Shown here: piece by piece, positions 45,901-55,973 of the stretch
Numbering within the stretch: the first letter of the stretch is position 1
Layout of the letters: each line of letters opens with the position of its first letter
Origin: Hygrocybe punicea
Lineage: Eukaryota; Basidiomycota; Agaricomycetes; Agaricales; Hygrophoraceae
Direction: 5' to 3'
Assembly: GCA_963556145.1 (NCBI GenBank)
Contig: OY744468.1
Span: forward strand, 2,232,001-2,296,000
Length of the DNA: 64,000 nucleotides
Notes under the pieces: generated by a model
Told to the model about the DNA's origin: nothing
The model's database searches: none
The model's input: only the letters and a program-made list of their open reading frames with translations
Position numbers and translations under genes: made by a program

Positions 45901-48529
45901 GTCATTGATCGATGCATCCGAGCTCTACTTGCAAGCTCATGATGTCCTTGGTCAGGCCGGTGCTCTCACGAGGCTAGGCGACCTGCAGATGCGGCGAGAC
46001 CGTTTAGACGAGGCCGAGAAGTCATTCATCAATGCATCCGAGCTCTTCTCGCAAGCTCATTCTGTCGTTGGTCAGGCGAATGCTCTCAGGAACTTAGGCA
46101 GGCTGCAGATGCGGCGGGACCGTCTAGACGAGGCCGAGAAGTCATTCATCGATGCATCTGAGCTCCACTTGCGAGCTCATAATGTCCTTGGTCAGGGTTA
46201 TGCTCTCACGGACTTAGGCCAGCTGCAGATGTGGCGGGGCCGTCTAGATGTTGCCGAGAAGTCATTGATCGATGCATCCGAGCTCTGCTTGCGAGCTCAT
46301 GATGTCCTTGGTCAGGCCGGTGCTCTCACGATATTAGGCGACCTGCAGATGCGGCGAGACCGTCTAGATGAGGCCGAGAAGTCATTTATCGATGCATCCG
46401 AGTTCTACTTGCAAGCTCATTCTGTCCTTGGTCAGGCGAATGCTCTCACGAACTTAGGCGAGCTGCAGATGCGGCGGGACCGTCTAGACGAGGCCGAGAA
46501 GTCATTCATCGATGCATCTGAGCTCCACTTGCGAGCTCATAATGTCCTTGGTCAGGGTTATGCTCTCACGGACTTAGGCCAGCTGCAGATGTGGCGGGGC
46601 CGTCTAGATGTTGCCGAGAAGTCATTGATCGATGCATCCGAGCTCTGCTTGCGAGCTCATGATGTCCTTGGTCAGGCCGGTGCTCTCACGATATTAGGCG
46701 ACCTGCAGATGCGGCGAGACCGTCTAGATGAGGCCGAGAAGTCATTTATCGATGCATCCGAGTTCTACTTGCAAGCTCATTCTGTCCTTGGTCAGGCGAA
46801 TGCTCTCACGAACTTAGGCGAGCTGCAGATGCGGCGGGACCGTCTAGACGAGGCTGAGAAGTCATTCATCGATGCATCCAAGCTCTATTTGCAAGCTCAT
46901 GATGTCCTTGGTCAGGCGAATGCTCTCACGAACTTAGGCGAGCTGCAGATGCGGCGGGACCGTCTAGACGAGGCCGAGAAGTCATTCATCGATGCATCTG
47001 AGCTCCACTTGCGAGCTCATAATGTCCTTGGTCAGGGTTATGCTCTCACGGACTTAGGCCAGCTGCAGATGTGGCGGGGCCGTCTAGATGTTGCCGAGAA
47101 GTCATTGATCGATGCATCCGAGCTCTGCTTGCGAGCTCATGATGTCCTTGGTCAGGCCGGTGCTCTCACGATATTAGGCGACCTGCAGATGCGGCGAGAC
47201 CGTCTAGATGAGGCCGAGAAGTCATTTATCGATGCATCCGAGTTCTACTTGCAAGCTCATTCTGTCCTTGGTCAGGCGAATGCTCTCACGAACTTAGGCG
47301 AGCTGCAGATGCGGCGGGACCGTCTAGACGAGGCTGAGAAGTCATTCATCGATGCATCCAAGCTCTATTTGCAAGCTCATGATGTCCTTGGTCAGGCGAA
47401 TGCTCTCACGAACTTAGGCGAGCTGCAGATGCGGCGGGACCGTCTAGACGAGGCCGAGAAGTCATTCATCGATGCATCTGAGCTCCACTTGCGAGCTCAT
47501 AATGTCCTTGGTCAGGGTTATGCTCTCACGGACTTAGGCCAGCTGCAGATGTGGCGGGGCCGTCTAGATGTTGCCGAGAAGTCATTGATCGATGCATCCG
47601 AGCTCTGCTTGCGAGCTCATGATGTCCTTGGTCAGGCCGGTGCTCTCACGATGTTAGGCAACCTGCAGATGCGGCGAGACCGTCTAGACGAGGCCGAGAA
47701 GTCATTTATCGATGCATCCGAGTTTTACTTGCAAGCTCATTCTGTCCTTGGTCAGGCGAATGCTCTCACGATATTAGGCGAGCTGCAGATGCGGCTGGAC
47801 CGTCTAGACGAGGCTGAGAAGTCATTCATCGATGCATCCAAGCTCTATTTGCAAGCTCATGATGTCCTTGGTCAGGCGAATGCTCTCACGAACTTAGGCG
47901 AGCTGCAGATGCGGCGGGACCGTCTAGACGAGGCTGAGAAGTCATTCATCGATGCATCCGAGCTCTATTTGCAAGCTCATGATGTCCTTGGTCAGGCGAA
48001 TGCTCTCACGAACTTAGGCGAGCTGCAGATGCGGCGGGACCGTCTAGACGAAGCCGAGAAGTCATTCATCGATGCATCCGAGTTCTACTTGCAAGCTCAT
48101 TCAGTCCGTGGTCAGGCGAATGCTCTCACAAACTTAGGCGAGTTGCAGATGCGGCGAGACCGTCTAGACGAGGCCGCGAGGTCATTACTTTATGCATGCG
48201 ATCTCTCTTTGCAAGCTCATGATGTCCTTGGTCAGGCGCATGCTATCAGGAACTTAGGCGAGCGGCAGATGCGGCGAGACCGTTTGGACGATGCATTCGA
48301 GCTCTTTTTTTTAAGGTCATTCTGTCCATGGTCAGGCGAATGTTCTCAGGATATTAAGCTAGCTGCATATGCGGCCAGACCGTCTAGACGCGGCCGAGAA
48401 GTCATTCATTGCTGCTTCCGAGCTCTATTTGCAAGGTCACAATGTCCCTGGCCTGGTGAATTCCCTCACGAAATTAGGGGAGCTGCGCATGCGGCGACAT
48501 CGTCCAAACGCCGAGAAGTCAGTCATTGA
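42975..48529 (+). CDS. NLR-type protein: patatin - NB-ARC - TPR
   Basis: Five exons, 42975-43059, 43117-43276, 43328-43606, 43655-44274 and 44334-48529, join in frame to 1779 aa. Residues 29-380 are a patatin-like phospholipase with all key motifs: DGGGIRG (29-35, oxyanion), GGTSTGG (76-82, nucleophile Ser79) and DGG (237-239, catalytic Asp). Residues about 410-740 are an NB-ARC/STAND ATPase with Walker A GTGGIGKTT (435-443), Walker B-like CLDNFE and the GHPL motif. Residues about 845-1704 hold 21 tandem 40-residue TPR-type repeats, nearly identical to one another. Fungal proteins of this build are thought to sense non-self and trigger cell death or defence, the repeats binding the ligand and the lipase acting as effector. 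Ligand and role here are unknown. The last decayed repeats are read out of frame. Confidence 0.85.
45721..48300 (+). repeat. 120-bp tandem TPR-coding repeats with 480-bp higher-order units
   Basis: Each 120-bp unit encodes 40 residues such as ANALTNLGELQMRRDRLDEA. Four unit types A, B, C, D recur in order: ABC (46141-46500), ABCD (46501-46980), ABCD (46981-47460), ABCD variant (47461-47940). By direct comparison 46501-46980 and 46981-47460 are identical over all 480 bp. The outer units are more diverged. Confidence 0.92.
48301..48529 (+). other. Frameshifted decaying repeats at the NLR 3' end
   Basis: After an internal deletion, a T8 run at about 48307-48314 gives one base more than the ancestral unit. 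The main frame then reads unrelated sequence to a stop at 48527-48529. The repeat-like frame continues in 48369-48560 (AEKSFIAASELYLQ), then also decays. Confidence 0.75.
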
Positions 48530-48971
48530 TGCTTGCACGCTTATCATGTTATTGGTCCGGCCTTCACTTTTGATAACCTACAGGATATCAGCAAATTCGG
48601 GGTTGGTTTTTGAATCCCCTCACCTTCCACTTATTTGTACCTTTCTTCCATATTTGACTACCTTCGGACTCTGCTTGAACAACATTCTTGGGGTAATTTT
48701 ACATGTCAAATAAACAATACTAGTGACATCAGGAAAGCGAGGACTCAATATGATACTGTAAGGCCTTAACTTCCCCTTCGCTGATTGATGATAACTCTCA
48801 CTGTTGTTACTTTTGTGATGCAATTGAGGACTAACATTGAAACATTGCGTATACGGATTTCATCCGAAATACCCAGGTAAAGACTGCACATCGTCGAGAA
48901 TGAAGAGGACTGTACTGGTCCCGGTCCCGCTGGTAATACACAACCGTTGCCGAAACCGCGCGGCCCAAAGT
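48530..48971. other. Convergent spacer between NLR and lipase genes
   Basis: No gene. The 3' ends of the plus-strand NLR gene and the minus-strand lipase face each other here. Confidence 0.5.
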
Positions 48972-50419
48972 TCAATCACAAAATGGCGTACCAGCGAGGA
49001 TGCCAAAGTACTGTAACGTAAATGCCAAACAAAGTGAGCGGCGAGATGGAAAAAAATTAAGTGAATGGTTGACGGACGGTGAGATGGGCTGCGTTGATTC
49101 CTCCTGACGGAATAATAATTGCGGAACATAACATGTCTTCACCCTCGGGATGGCATTGAGTTGTCGTGAGAGGGAGAGGGGGATCGATAAAGTTCCAATA
49201 CTCAATCCCTGGGTGTCCATTTACGCTCTCGGTAAAGCCAGAACTAGAACAGAGCCAGGGACGTACGCACCATGGTGGTGATACCCGAGGATCTTCGGTA
49301 CCATCGTTGGAACGCTTTTACGAGTTTTCGGGATACTGAGCTCATGGAAGGAGGCTAGAAAGGAAATAACACTTACCCATCATTCATGTGTACCGCTTTT
49401 CTCGAGGATTCACAATGAAGGCTATGGCGTTCGGGAATTGTAAACTGGACTACTCACCACGGAACGCGTTGGAACCGAATTCACTGTTGATGAATTGGGC
49501 ATAGACTGAGTTCCCGGTCCTAGGTTGGCCATATGTGTACATTCGTGTTTTCCTAGACAGACTTTCACTTAATACTCTTTTGATTGGGCAGACAATTAAA
49601 GCGTAAGCCATGATACCTGCAGGGAAAATTGCTTTTCAGGGAAATGCCAGCAAGAGAAGCTAGTGCTCCGCCTAGAGAGTGGCCACTTGTGACGATGGAA
49701 TAGTAAGGGTACTCCGTGAGTTGATTGTAGATATTCGATATCACTTCCAATGCAATTGCATTCCAACTGTAATGCATCGTCAGTACCACAACATCGATTG
49801 AATTTTTTTTTTTTGGAGGGGGAGGTGGCTTACGCGGTGAGGAACCCGGAATGAACACGCGCACCAGCTGCACGAAGTGAGTTACAGTATATGTAGGGAG
49901 GATTTAGAGTTAGGTGACTGACCAGGAGCGTTTACACCAGGTGACTCGAAAGGGACCAATGCGATCTTTGAATCTGTCAAGAAGTCATCCACGGAAGCAC
50001 TATCTGCAGGGATTAGTGGCTGAGAACTAAGAATGGGGGGTTGTTTTAAACCTGCCACTCAGAGCGACGACGAACTCCTTGCGAATGTCGTCCCGAGCAA
50101 TGAAGCCTTTGATATGGGAGGACTCTGGAGCAAACTACACCCAATATGCACTCAGATTTGGATCATTTGATGACGGTTCAATCTAGCTAAGAAGACTCGT
50201 GTAAGTACCTGCCCGACCACAATGTTACCGTTCGATTTGTGACACGGCAAGCCATATGCGGATGAAGCGTATTTGAAGTAGAAGATGAGATCGTTGAAGA
50301 CCTCTATTTTGCTGATATGTAGGGGAAAGCAAAATACGACAAAGTTGCAAAGCACATACCAGCGGAGACAGGTTGTCTTCTAATCGCAACATCTTCGACC
50401 TGCAGGTCTGTGGAAGAGC
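48972..50419 (-). CDS. Class 3 lipase (fungal lipase family), 5' end unresolved
   Basis: About nine short exons. KIEVFNDLIFYFKYASSAYG (about 50310-50250) is the family's N-terminal helix. TSGHSLGGALASLAG (about 49660) holds the nucleophile Ser. YTYGQPRTGN and HMNDG (about 49390) carry the catalytic Asp. YHHHG plus EYWNF (49270-49190) holds the catalytic His region, and HLTYFGILAG ends the protein at TGA 48972-48974. These are the features of secreted triacylglycerol lipases/feruloyl esterases. An acceptor at 50420 (TTTATCCTAG) implies a further 5' exon, presumably with a signal peptide; I could not find its ATG. A T10 run at about 49801-49810 lies in an intron. Confidence 0.75.
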
Positions 50420-50813
50420 CTAGGATAAACCAAGGACTCAACCAAAGATGAAAACGAAGGTGGATCCCCAATGGGCAGTGAGATTGATGTCCGTCACTTC
50501 CAACCACAGAACGACGCCATTCTGGCGAGTAAGAAGGATCGTGGCCTCTCCAAGGATGAACGCACCAGTTTCAGAATGCATTTGTAAATAACGTTCACGC
50601 CGGTCGGGGGTCGGTAAAGAGCCAGTCACCGCAACAATATAGTCAAGTACAAATCAACCTAATATTATTAATAATGAACGAGTCCGGAGGATCCCCTCCA
50701 TTTAGTGACAGACCAGAAGACGACGTCTGGCCAAAGCCATCCTCCCCCACGATAAAGCTGGAAAATCGTATTGGATTCGAGGCAACGTCGTTACGAGCTG
50801 CACGATGATAAGT
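50420..50813. other. Spacer between lipase and ankyrin genes
   Basis: May include the missing first exon of the lipase. A 63-codon minus frame (50438-50629) lacks a good start. Confidence 0.35.
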
Positions 50814-52849
50814 TCATATCATCAGCACATCAATATCTGGCTGTTCTGCGACCTCGACCGCTACCCGCTGCTGTGCATCTCGCTCGTGGTCATCTAGTAT
50901 CTTCTGCCACCCATCTGGTCCCAATTCTTCCCTCAACAGCACAGTCGTCGGGTGTTTACCACCAGAACCATCAATGGCCCAGCATATTGGCGAACAGGTC
51001 GGCCCTGTGTATACATCTGCGCCAGCGGACAGTAACGCCTTGGCAACCCTGGTCCAGCCACTGTTCGCGGCACAGTGTAGAGGCGTTGCGTGATCAATGC
51101 CCTTCGTGTTGGGATTCGCGCCCTTAGCCAACAATATCTCGACTGCTGCCATCGATGCCGCCTCCTCATTCCCGTCACCACGGGATTTTCGAATACGACC
51201 TGGCGCCCACCCAAATGGCGTCCTCAGAGACTTAATATCACGACCTGACAGTTGTCTGGTCTTGAAGATGAATGATTCATCACTCGCACATGCCAGGTGC
51301 AATGGTGTCCATCCGAAGCGATCCCGTGCGCTTACTGTGGCAGATGAGGCAAGCAACAAGACTTCCATTACGTCATGACGCCAAACTGCACGATGGAGAG
51401 GAGTCCAATCCCTAACAAGGCACTGTCAGAGATTGGGATTGGTTCGGATGTGCATAACCCCATTGAACTCACACTGGGGGTTCATCTTCCTTTGCCCGAG
51501 TGCTAATGAACCTGCCTCTGTCCGAGGATGGTGCGATTACGAGTGGCGTTTCTTGTGCTTTTTCGAGCGGCACTACGGGTATACTTGCAGACTGCACCTC
51601 GGCTGGGACATTGGGTACGTTCTCCGGTGCGACGGGGACGTTCCCCGTTGTCCGCTGTGCGACAACGGCGGCGGCTCTGGCTGAGATATCTTCGCCGTCG
51701 TCGGATTCGACCATAGCCTTTATTGAATTTTGCAAAAATTCCAAGCCGCAAGTGTCTGCGAGCTTGACGGCCCATTTTCTTTCTTCGATGGCCCAGTCCC
51801 TGTGCGACGCAACATTCGTGAAGGCATTCTGAAAATCCCAATCGTTGCCGTTCCCGCTTGTGTCTTTCAACAACTTTGGACAGTAGAATTGCAGAAGATC
51901 CTGAATGGCTACGACCGAAGTCTCCCGACATTCATTTAAGAAGCCTTTCCCGACGAATTGGTCTTCCTCTGGTACCTTGAGCGTGTAAGCGCGGGCAAAA
52001 AACGACGACGCCCTGGCGAAAGCGTCTCTTTCTGCCTCCCTAAAGAATAAAGATACCTTTTCGCCCATTTCGGAATGGAACGTGTATGGTGCCTTGGGGA
52101 AGTCTCCCCGCTCATCATGCGGCCCGAACGCAACAAAGTGGGCTAGGCTCATCATGATTTGCGTGAACCCAAGAAAGGCCGGGCCTTCTTCAAGAGGCCC
52201 CTCGCTGCTGGGATTGCCCAAGGGGGTGATAAACGGCGAGAAGATCGGCGATTCCCAGGTTACCCCGAATCTGGATTGGAAGATGGACGTTTCTATCTTC
52301 TTGATGTAGAGTTGTCCTCGATGTTTTCCGGGGTGGTACAGGGATTCGGGCGTATCAATGCTCCAACGGAGGGAGGGTTTATGCGGGTCGACAAAAGCGT
52401 TCCAGTCGATATTGACGCAGATCAGCGCGAGGTTGCAGGATATTGGGTAAGTAAATGTGTAGGTACCACCAAGCCAGTTGTGTGAGTTCTCCTGGTCTTC
52501 CCCCGCGGCGTTGGTGAGAAAGTCTTCTTGAAGGATGATATAGGGTTCCTTGTGTAGACTTGTCCATATGGCTCTTCTAAGCGCCTTAAGATTCTTGGTG
52601 TGATATAGACCGTTCAAGGTTTCCGTTCCCGGGGATGCTATGGCTGTAACCCGAGTAAAATTATGAGGATTGTTGGAATAGCTGTCAGAGCGTACATCTT
52701 TCCACTAATTGATTGGCAAGGATCCCCACTTGTTGAGGCCCTGCATCCTTCAGTTGCTCGCCAACGACGATGTTGTACTGGTGTCCTCTGACTTGATTAA
52801 ACGTGCTCTGTCGGGCATCTATGTCACGAGAAACAGCTGGAAGGGACAT
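50814..52849 (-). CDS. Ankyrin-repeat protein with N-terminal NLR-associated motif
   Basis: First exon about 52690-52849 (MSLPAVSRDIDARQ...), main exon about 51470-52620, last exon 50814-51410. The N-terminus has STFNQVRGHQYNIVVGE, a short Gly/Asn/Gln-spaced motif of the sort I recall at the start of many Agaricomycete NLR-type and related proteins. The middle 350 residues are of unknown fold. The C-terminus has ankyrin repeats: DWTPLHRAVWRHDVMEVLLL, GWTPLHLACAS, ATPLHCAANSGWTRVAKALL. Ankyrin repeats bind protein partners. An in-frame ATG also exists at 52903. It lies 2 kb from the NLR gene and divergent from the esterase at 53207. Function is inferred only as a possible recognition or signalling factor. 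Confidence 0.6.
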
Positions 52850-53206
52850 ACGGATGTTGGTTGATAGGACGAGCTTCTCTGGTTGGATATTTATGTGCTG
52901 CACTGCCCGCCTGTGTCACCGTGCCCACGGTTGTGTTCAACAACTTGTCAGTTCAACTTGTCAGGTTATATGGGCCCCAATTTTATTTCACACAGGTTAC
53001 TAACAATACACTGGCACGTATTCGCGATAGACTACAAAGTTACACTTCTCGTTTGCTGAAATTGAAGAGTCGCATTTGTTGTAATATCATAGCCCAACGT
53101 TACATGTACCGTAACGTTCAGTTTACGTCTATAAAATTTAAAATTTGATTGAAGTTCCCATTAGTATGTACAACCAGTCTCAATCCCCCCCCTCATAGAG
53201 ATTGTC
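52850..53206. promoter_or_regulatory. Divergent spacer between ankyrin and esterase genes
   Basis: About 360 bp between divergent start codons; must contain both promoters. No distinct motif identified. Confidence 0.4.
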
Positions 53207-55304
53207 ATGGTTAAACTGCTCGCCAGTACTCTCCTGTCGGTTCCTGCTTTTCTGGCTTTTCAAGGTTGGTATGTTCAAGTTTCTCCACCCACAAGTGAAT
53301 CGTTGACAAATCTTTTTGCAGATTTTGCATTCGTGTTTCTCAAACGCAGTCCCCTCAATGGCCTTGCCGTCGCTCGCCAAATCAGCCTCACAATGGGAGA
53401 CATCTCTGACGAGTGCCAAGACCCGTGTAACTCCATCCTCAGAGATGTCATGGTACTATACTTCTCCCTCTCAGGCTCAAATTTCCCTCATTCTCATCCG
53501 CATGCTATTCATATCAGCTGTGTACGACCCCTGCCTGCAACTGCAACGCAGTGACCGGGGCTGGTGTCGCGGACTGTGTCAACTGTGTCGCAAGCTCCAA
53601 CCCTGATCCGTCCCAAGTCGTCCAAATCCAACATTTCCGTACTGGTTCGTGTCTCATCCGACTGAACTTTTCGTCACCGCCCTCGTCCGAGTCTCGACTA
53701 CTTACTGAATTCATTTCTTCAGGATTCTTCTCTGATTGCGAAGAACACGGTTTTCCCCTCGATGATATCACCACCATTGACACCAACTCAGCTGCCTCAC
53801 TCGCCGGTGACGGCTCCACTACGGACACTAGTACTATCGCATCAATCCCAACCGATAATCCATCCCAGCCGGACAGCTCTGCGACGATGGGAACGCGACT
53901 ACAAGACCTCTTAGCGCTTCTCGGTCAAATTGTAACGACCGGTTACATGGCTATGGCTCCGCTATTCAATATACTGCAACAAGCTGCAAACTTAACTCCG
54001 TCTACTTCCCATTGTGGTGCACCGTCGCCGTGGAAGTTTGACTCCACACATCACAGTAATCAGTCAATCGGCGATAGGACCTTCTATGTCCATATCCCCG
54101 CGTCTTACAACCCTAATGTCGCTCATGCTGTCGTGTTGAGTTTTCACGGACTCAACAGGAGTGATGTCCTGCAAGAGAAGATCTCTGGGTTATCGCAGGA
54201 CGGTTTAAAGATTAATAACCAGGTGCGCGCGCGCGTGCGGTTCTGTCATTTTTGAACCGATTATCATCTTCTGTTTTGAAATAGGGAATCATTTCAGTGT
54301 ATCCACTGGGCGCATGGGGCCCAGGGAAGGACGGCCATTCAATGGAACGGGCGTGGCAAGGCGCACCGTACGCCAAAGTTTGTTTCTATCTATCTTACGC
54401 TTCCCCGAAAGAACTTTGTGAGCTGACAGGCTCCCTTTCGTAACCAAAATAGCCTGGTGTAGATGACGTAGGTTCTGTAACCATTCAAAGACCTCCCTTT
54501 CATTAACCGCCGTTCGTAGATCGCATTTACAAGGAATATCATCAATCAACTGAAAGCCAACCTGTGTGTGGACGAGAAGCGAATCTATGCAGCTGGAAAG
54601 AGCAACGTACGTCTGTACCCTGGTGTGTATTTTTTTCGTCACCGGATTCTGATTGTGATGTAAACTCCAGGGCGGCGGCTTTGTACGTCTATCCTTTACA
54701 CTTTTTGGTTGTCGTTGATTGTCAATTGTATCACGTTCATAAGACGAATCTCCTCGCTTGTACACCCTCAACGGCATCACTCATCGCAGCTTTCGCACCT
54801 GTATCCGCGGCTCTTTATCCGAATACGCTACCTATAGATGGATGTAACCCTGGACGTGTGGTCCCTGTGATAACATTTCATGGTCGTGCGGATAAAGTGA
54901 TTCCTTTTGACGGACAAGACGCTGATAAACATGGTAATACCGACTGTGAGTCACATCAACCAGCAAAAGCTTCGGCTGACCGTTTTCTGTTTCCTTTTTT
55001 CTTGTATGTGGCATTTTTGTATACAGACGCTTTGCCTGACATTCCCGAATATCGAGAGGCGTGGGCGATACGCGACCATTGCACTTTCACGACGAAACCA
55101 ACTATCTCCCATCCGTACGATTTGACTACCGTCAAGGAATGGGATTGTTCTCCGGGGGATTCCCGTGCAGTTGTAAAAGGGTATACGATCCAGGGTCTGG
55201 GGCACACGTGGCCCAACACCGAAGGATTAGATGGCGGTACGGCGCCATTCGATGCGACACCGAATGATATCGTGCCTTTCTTTGAAGCACACCCATTTAA
55301 GTAG
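53207..55304 (+). CDS. Secreted CE1-type esterase with Cys-rich N-terminal region
   Basis: Starts MVKLLASTLLSVPAFLAF, a signal peptide. A short Cys-rich region follows (CQDPCNS, then CTTPACNCNA and CVNCVASS), like small Cys-rich modules of secreted fungal proteins. A Ser/Thr/Asp linker then leads to an alpha/beta hydrolase: VVLSFHGLNRS (oxyanion), ISVYPLGAWG, VDEKRIYAAGKSNGGGF with G-x-S-x-G split by an intron (about 54607-54669), FHGRADKVIPFDGQD (catalytic Asp) and GLGHTWPNT (catalytic His). This set is typical of feruloyl esterase/polyhydroxybutyrate depolymerase-like enzymes. About ten exons join; the stop is at 55302-55304. Likely role is plant cell-wall ester hydrolysis, by family. The 54370-54560 splice pattern is least certain. 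Confidence 0.7.
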
Positions 55305-55973
55305 GGGACCAACAATACCCTTTCTCTCCTCTTTCTCTTCGAACACTGCACCTGATACGGAACAAGTTGTGATCCAGCCTTTGGAAACCTCATAAGTCAA
55401 ACAAGGTTCACTGAACAATTCTAAAAAGCAATACCAATCTCATGTATTCATGGTGGATTGAAAGTGAACGTTATACAATGAGGGAGGGAGGGAGCGGAGG
55501 GAGCGGAGGGAGGGAGCGGGAAGCAACTATACACAACATTGAACAAAGGACAGCAAAACAATGAAACTAGAGCGTGATACAAGATGTCAAGGCGCAGAGC
55601 AAAATGGGGCCCAGGCTGTGTTGTAACAATGGACGGACGTGATAGCGGATGGAGATGCGATGCGATGAGGTGTGTGTGTGTGTGTAGCAAGAAAAACATT
55701 AAATGATACTCTTGAGCATGAAGCTTGAATAGTCGTGAAGGAGCGTTGGACAAAAAGAGAGAGAGAGCGGTATTTACAAACAAAAAATAAATTGACAGCG
55801 AAACAAAGCACAAAAAACCAAGAAATCAAGAAACTATGAAACCAAGAAAAAGCAAGAAAAAAGCAAGAAAAAAGCAAGAAAAAAAAGCAACAGAGCTCGA
55901 GTCGGAAGGTTGTCGCCAAGTTTGTTATCGAACCAATGTGGAAACCATATCCACGATGTTTGGCTTGCTTTGC
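55305..55973. repeat. Convergent spacer with simple repeats
   Basis: GGGAGGGAGCGGA units at 55481-55522, a GT run at 55668-55684, and AAAAAGCAAGAAA units at 55845-55890. No gene seen. Confidence 0.6.

Noticed and set aside
45721..48300. CRISPR-like or satellite array
   Set aside because: Units are contiguous 120-bp coding repeats without spacers, in frame with an NB-ARC domain in a eukaryotic gene.
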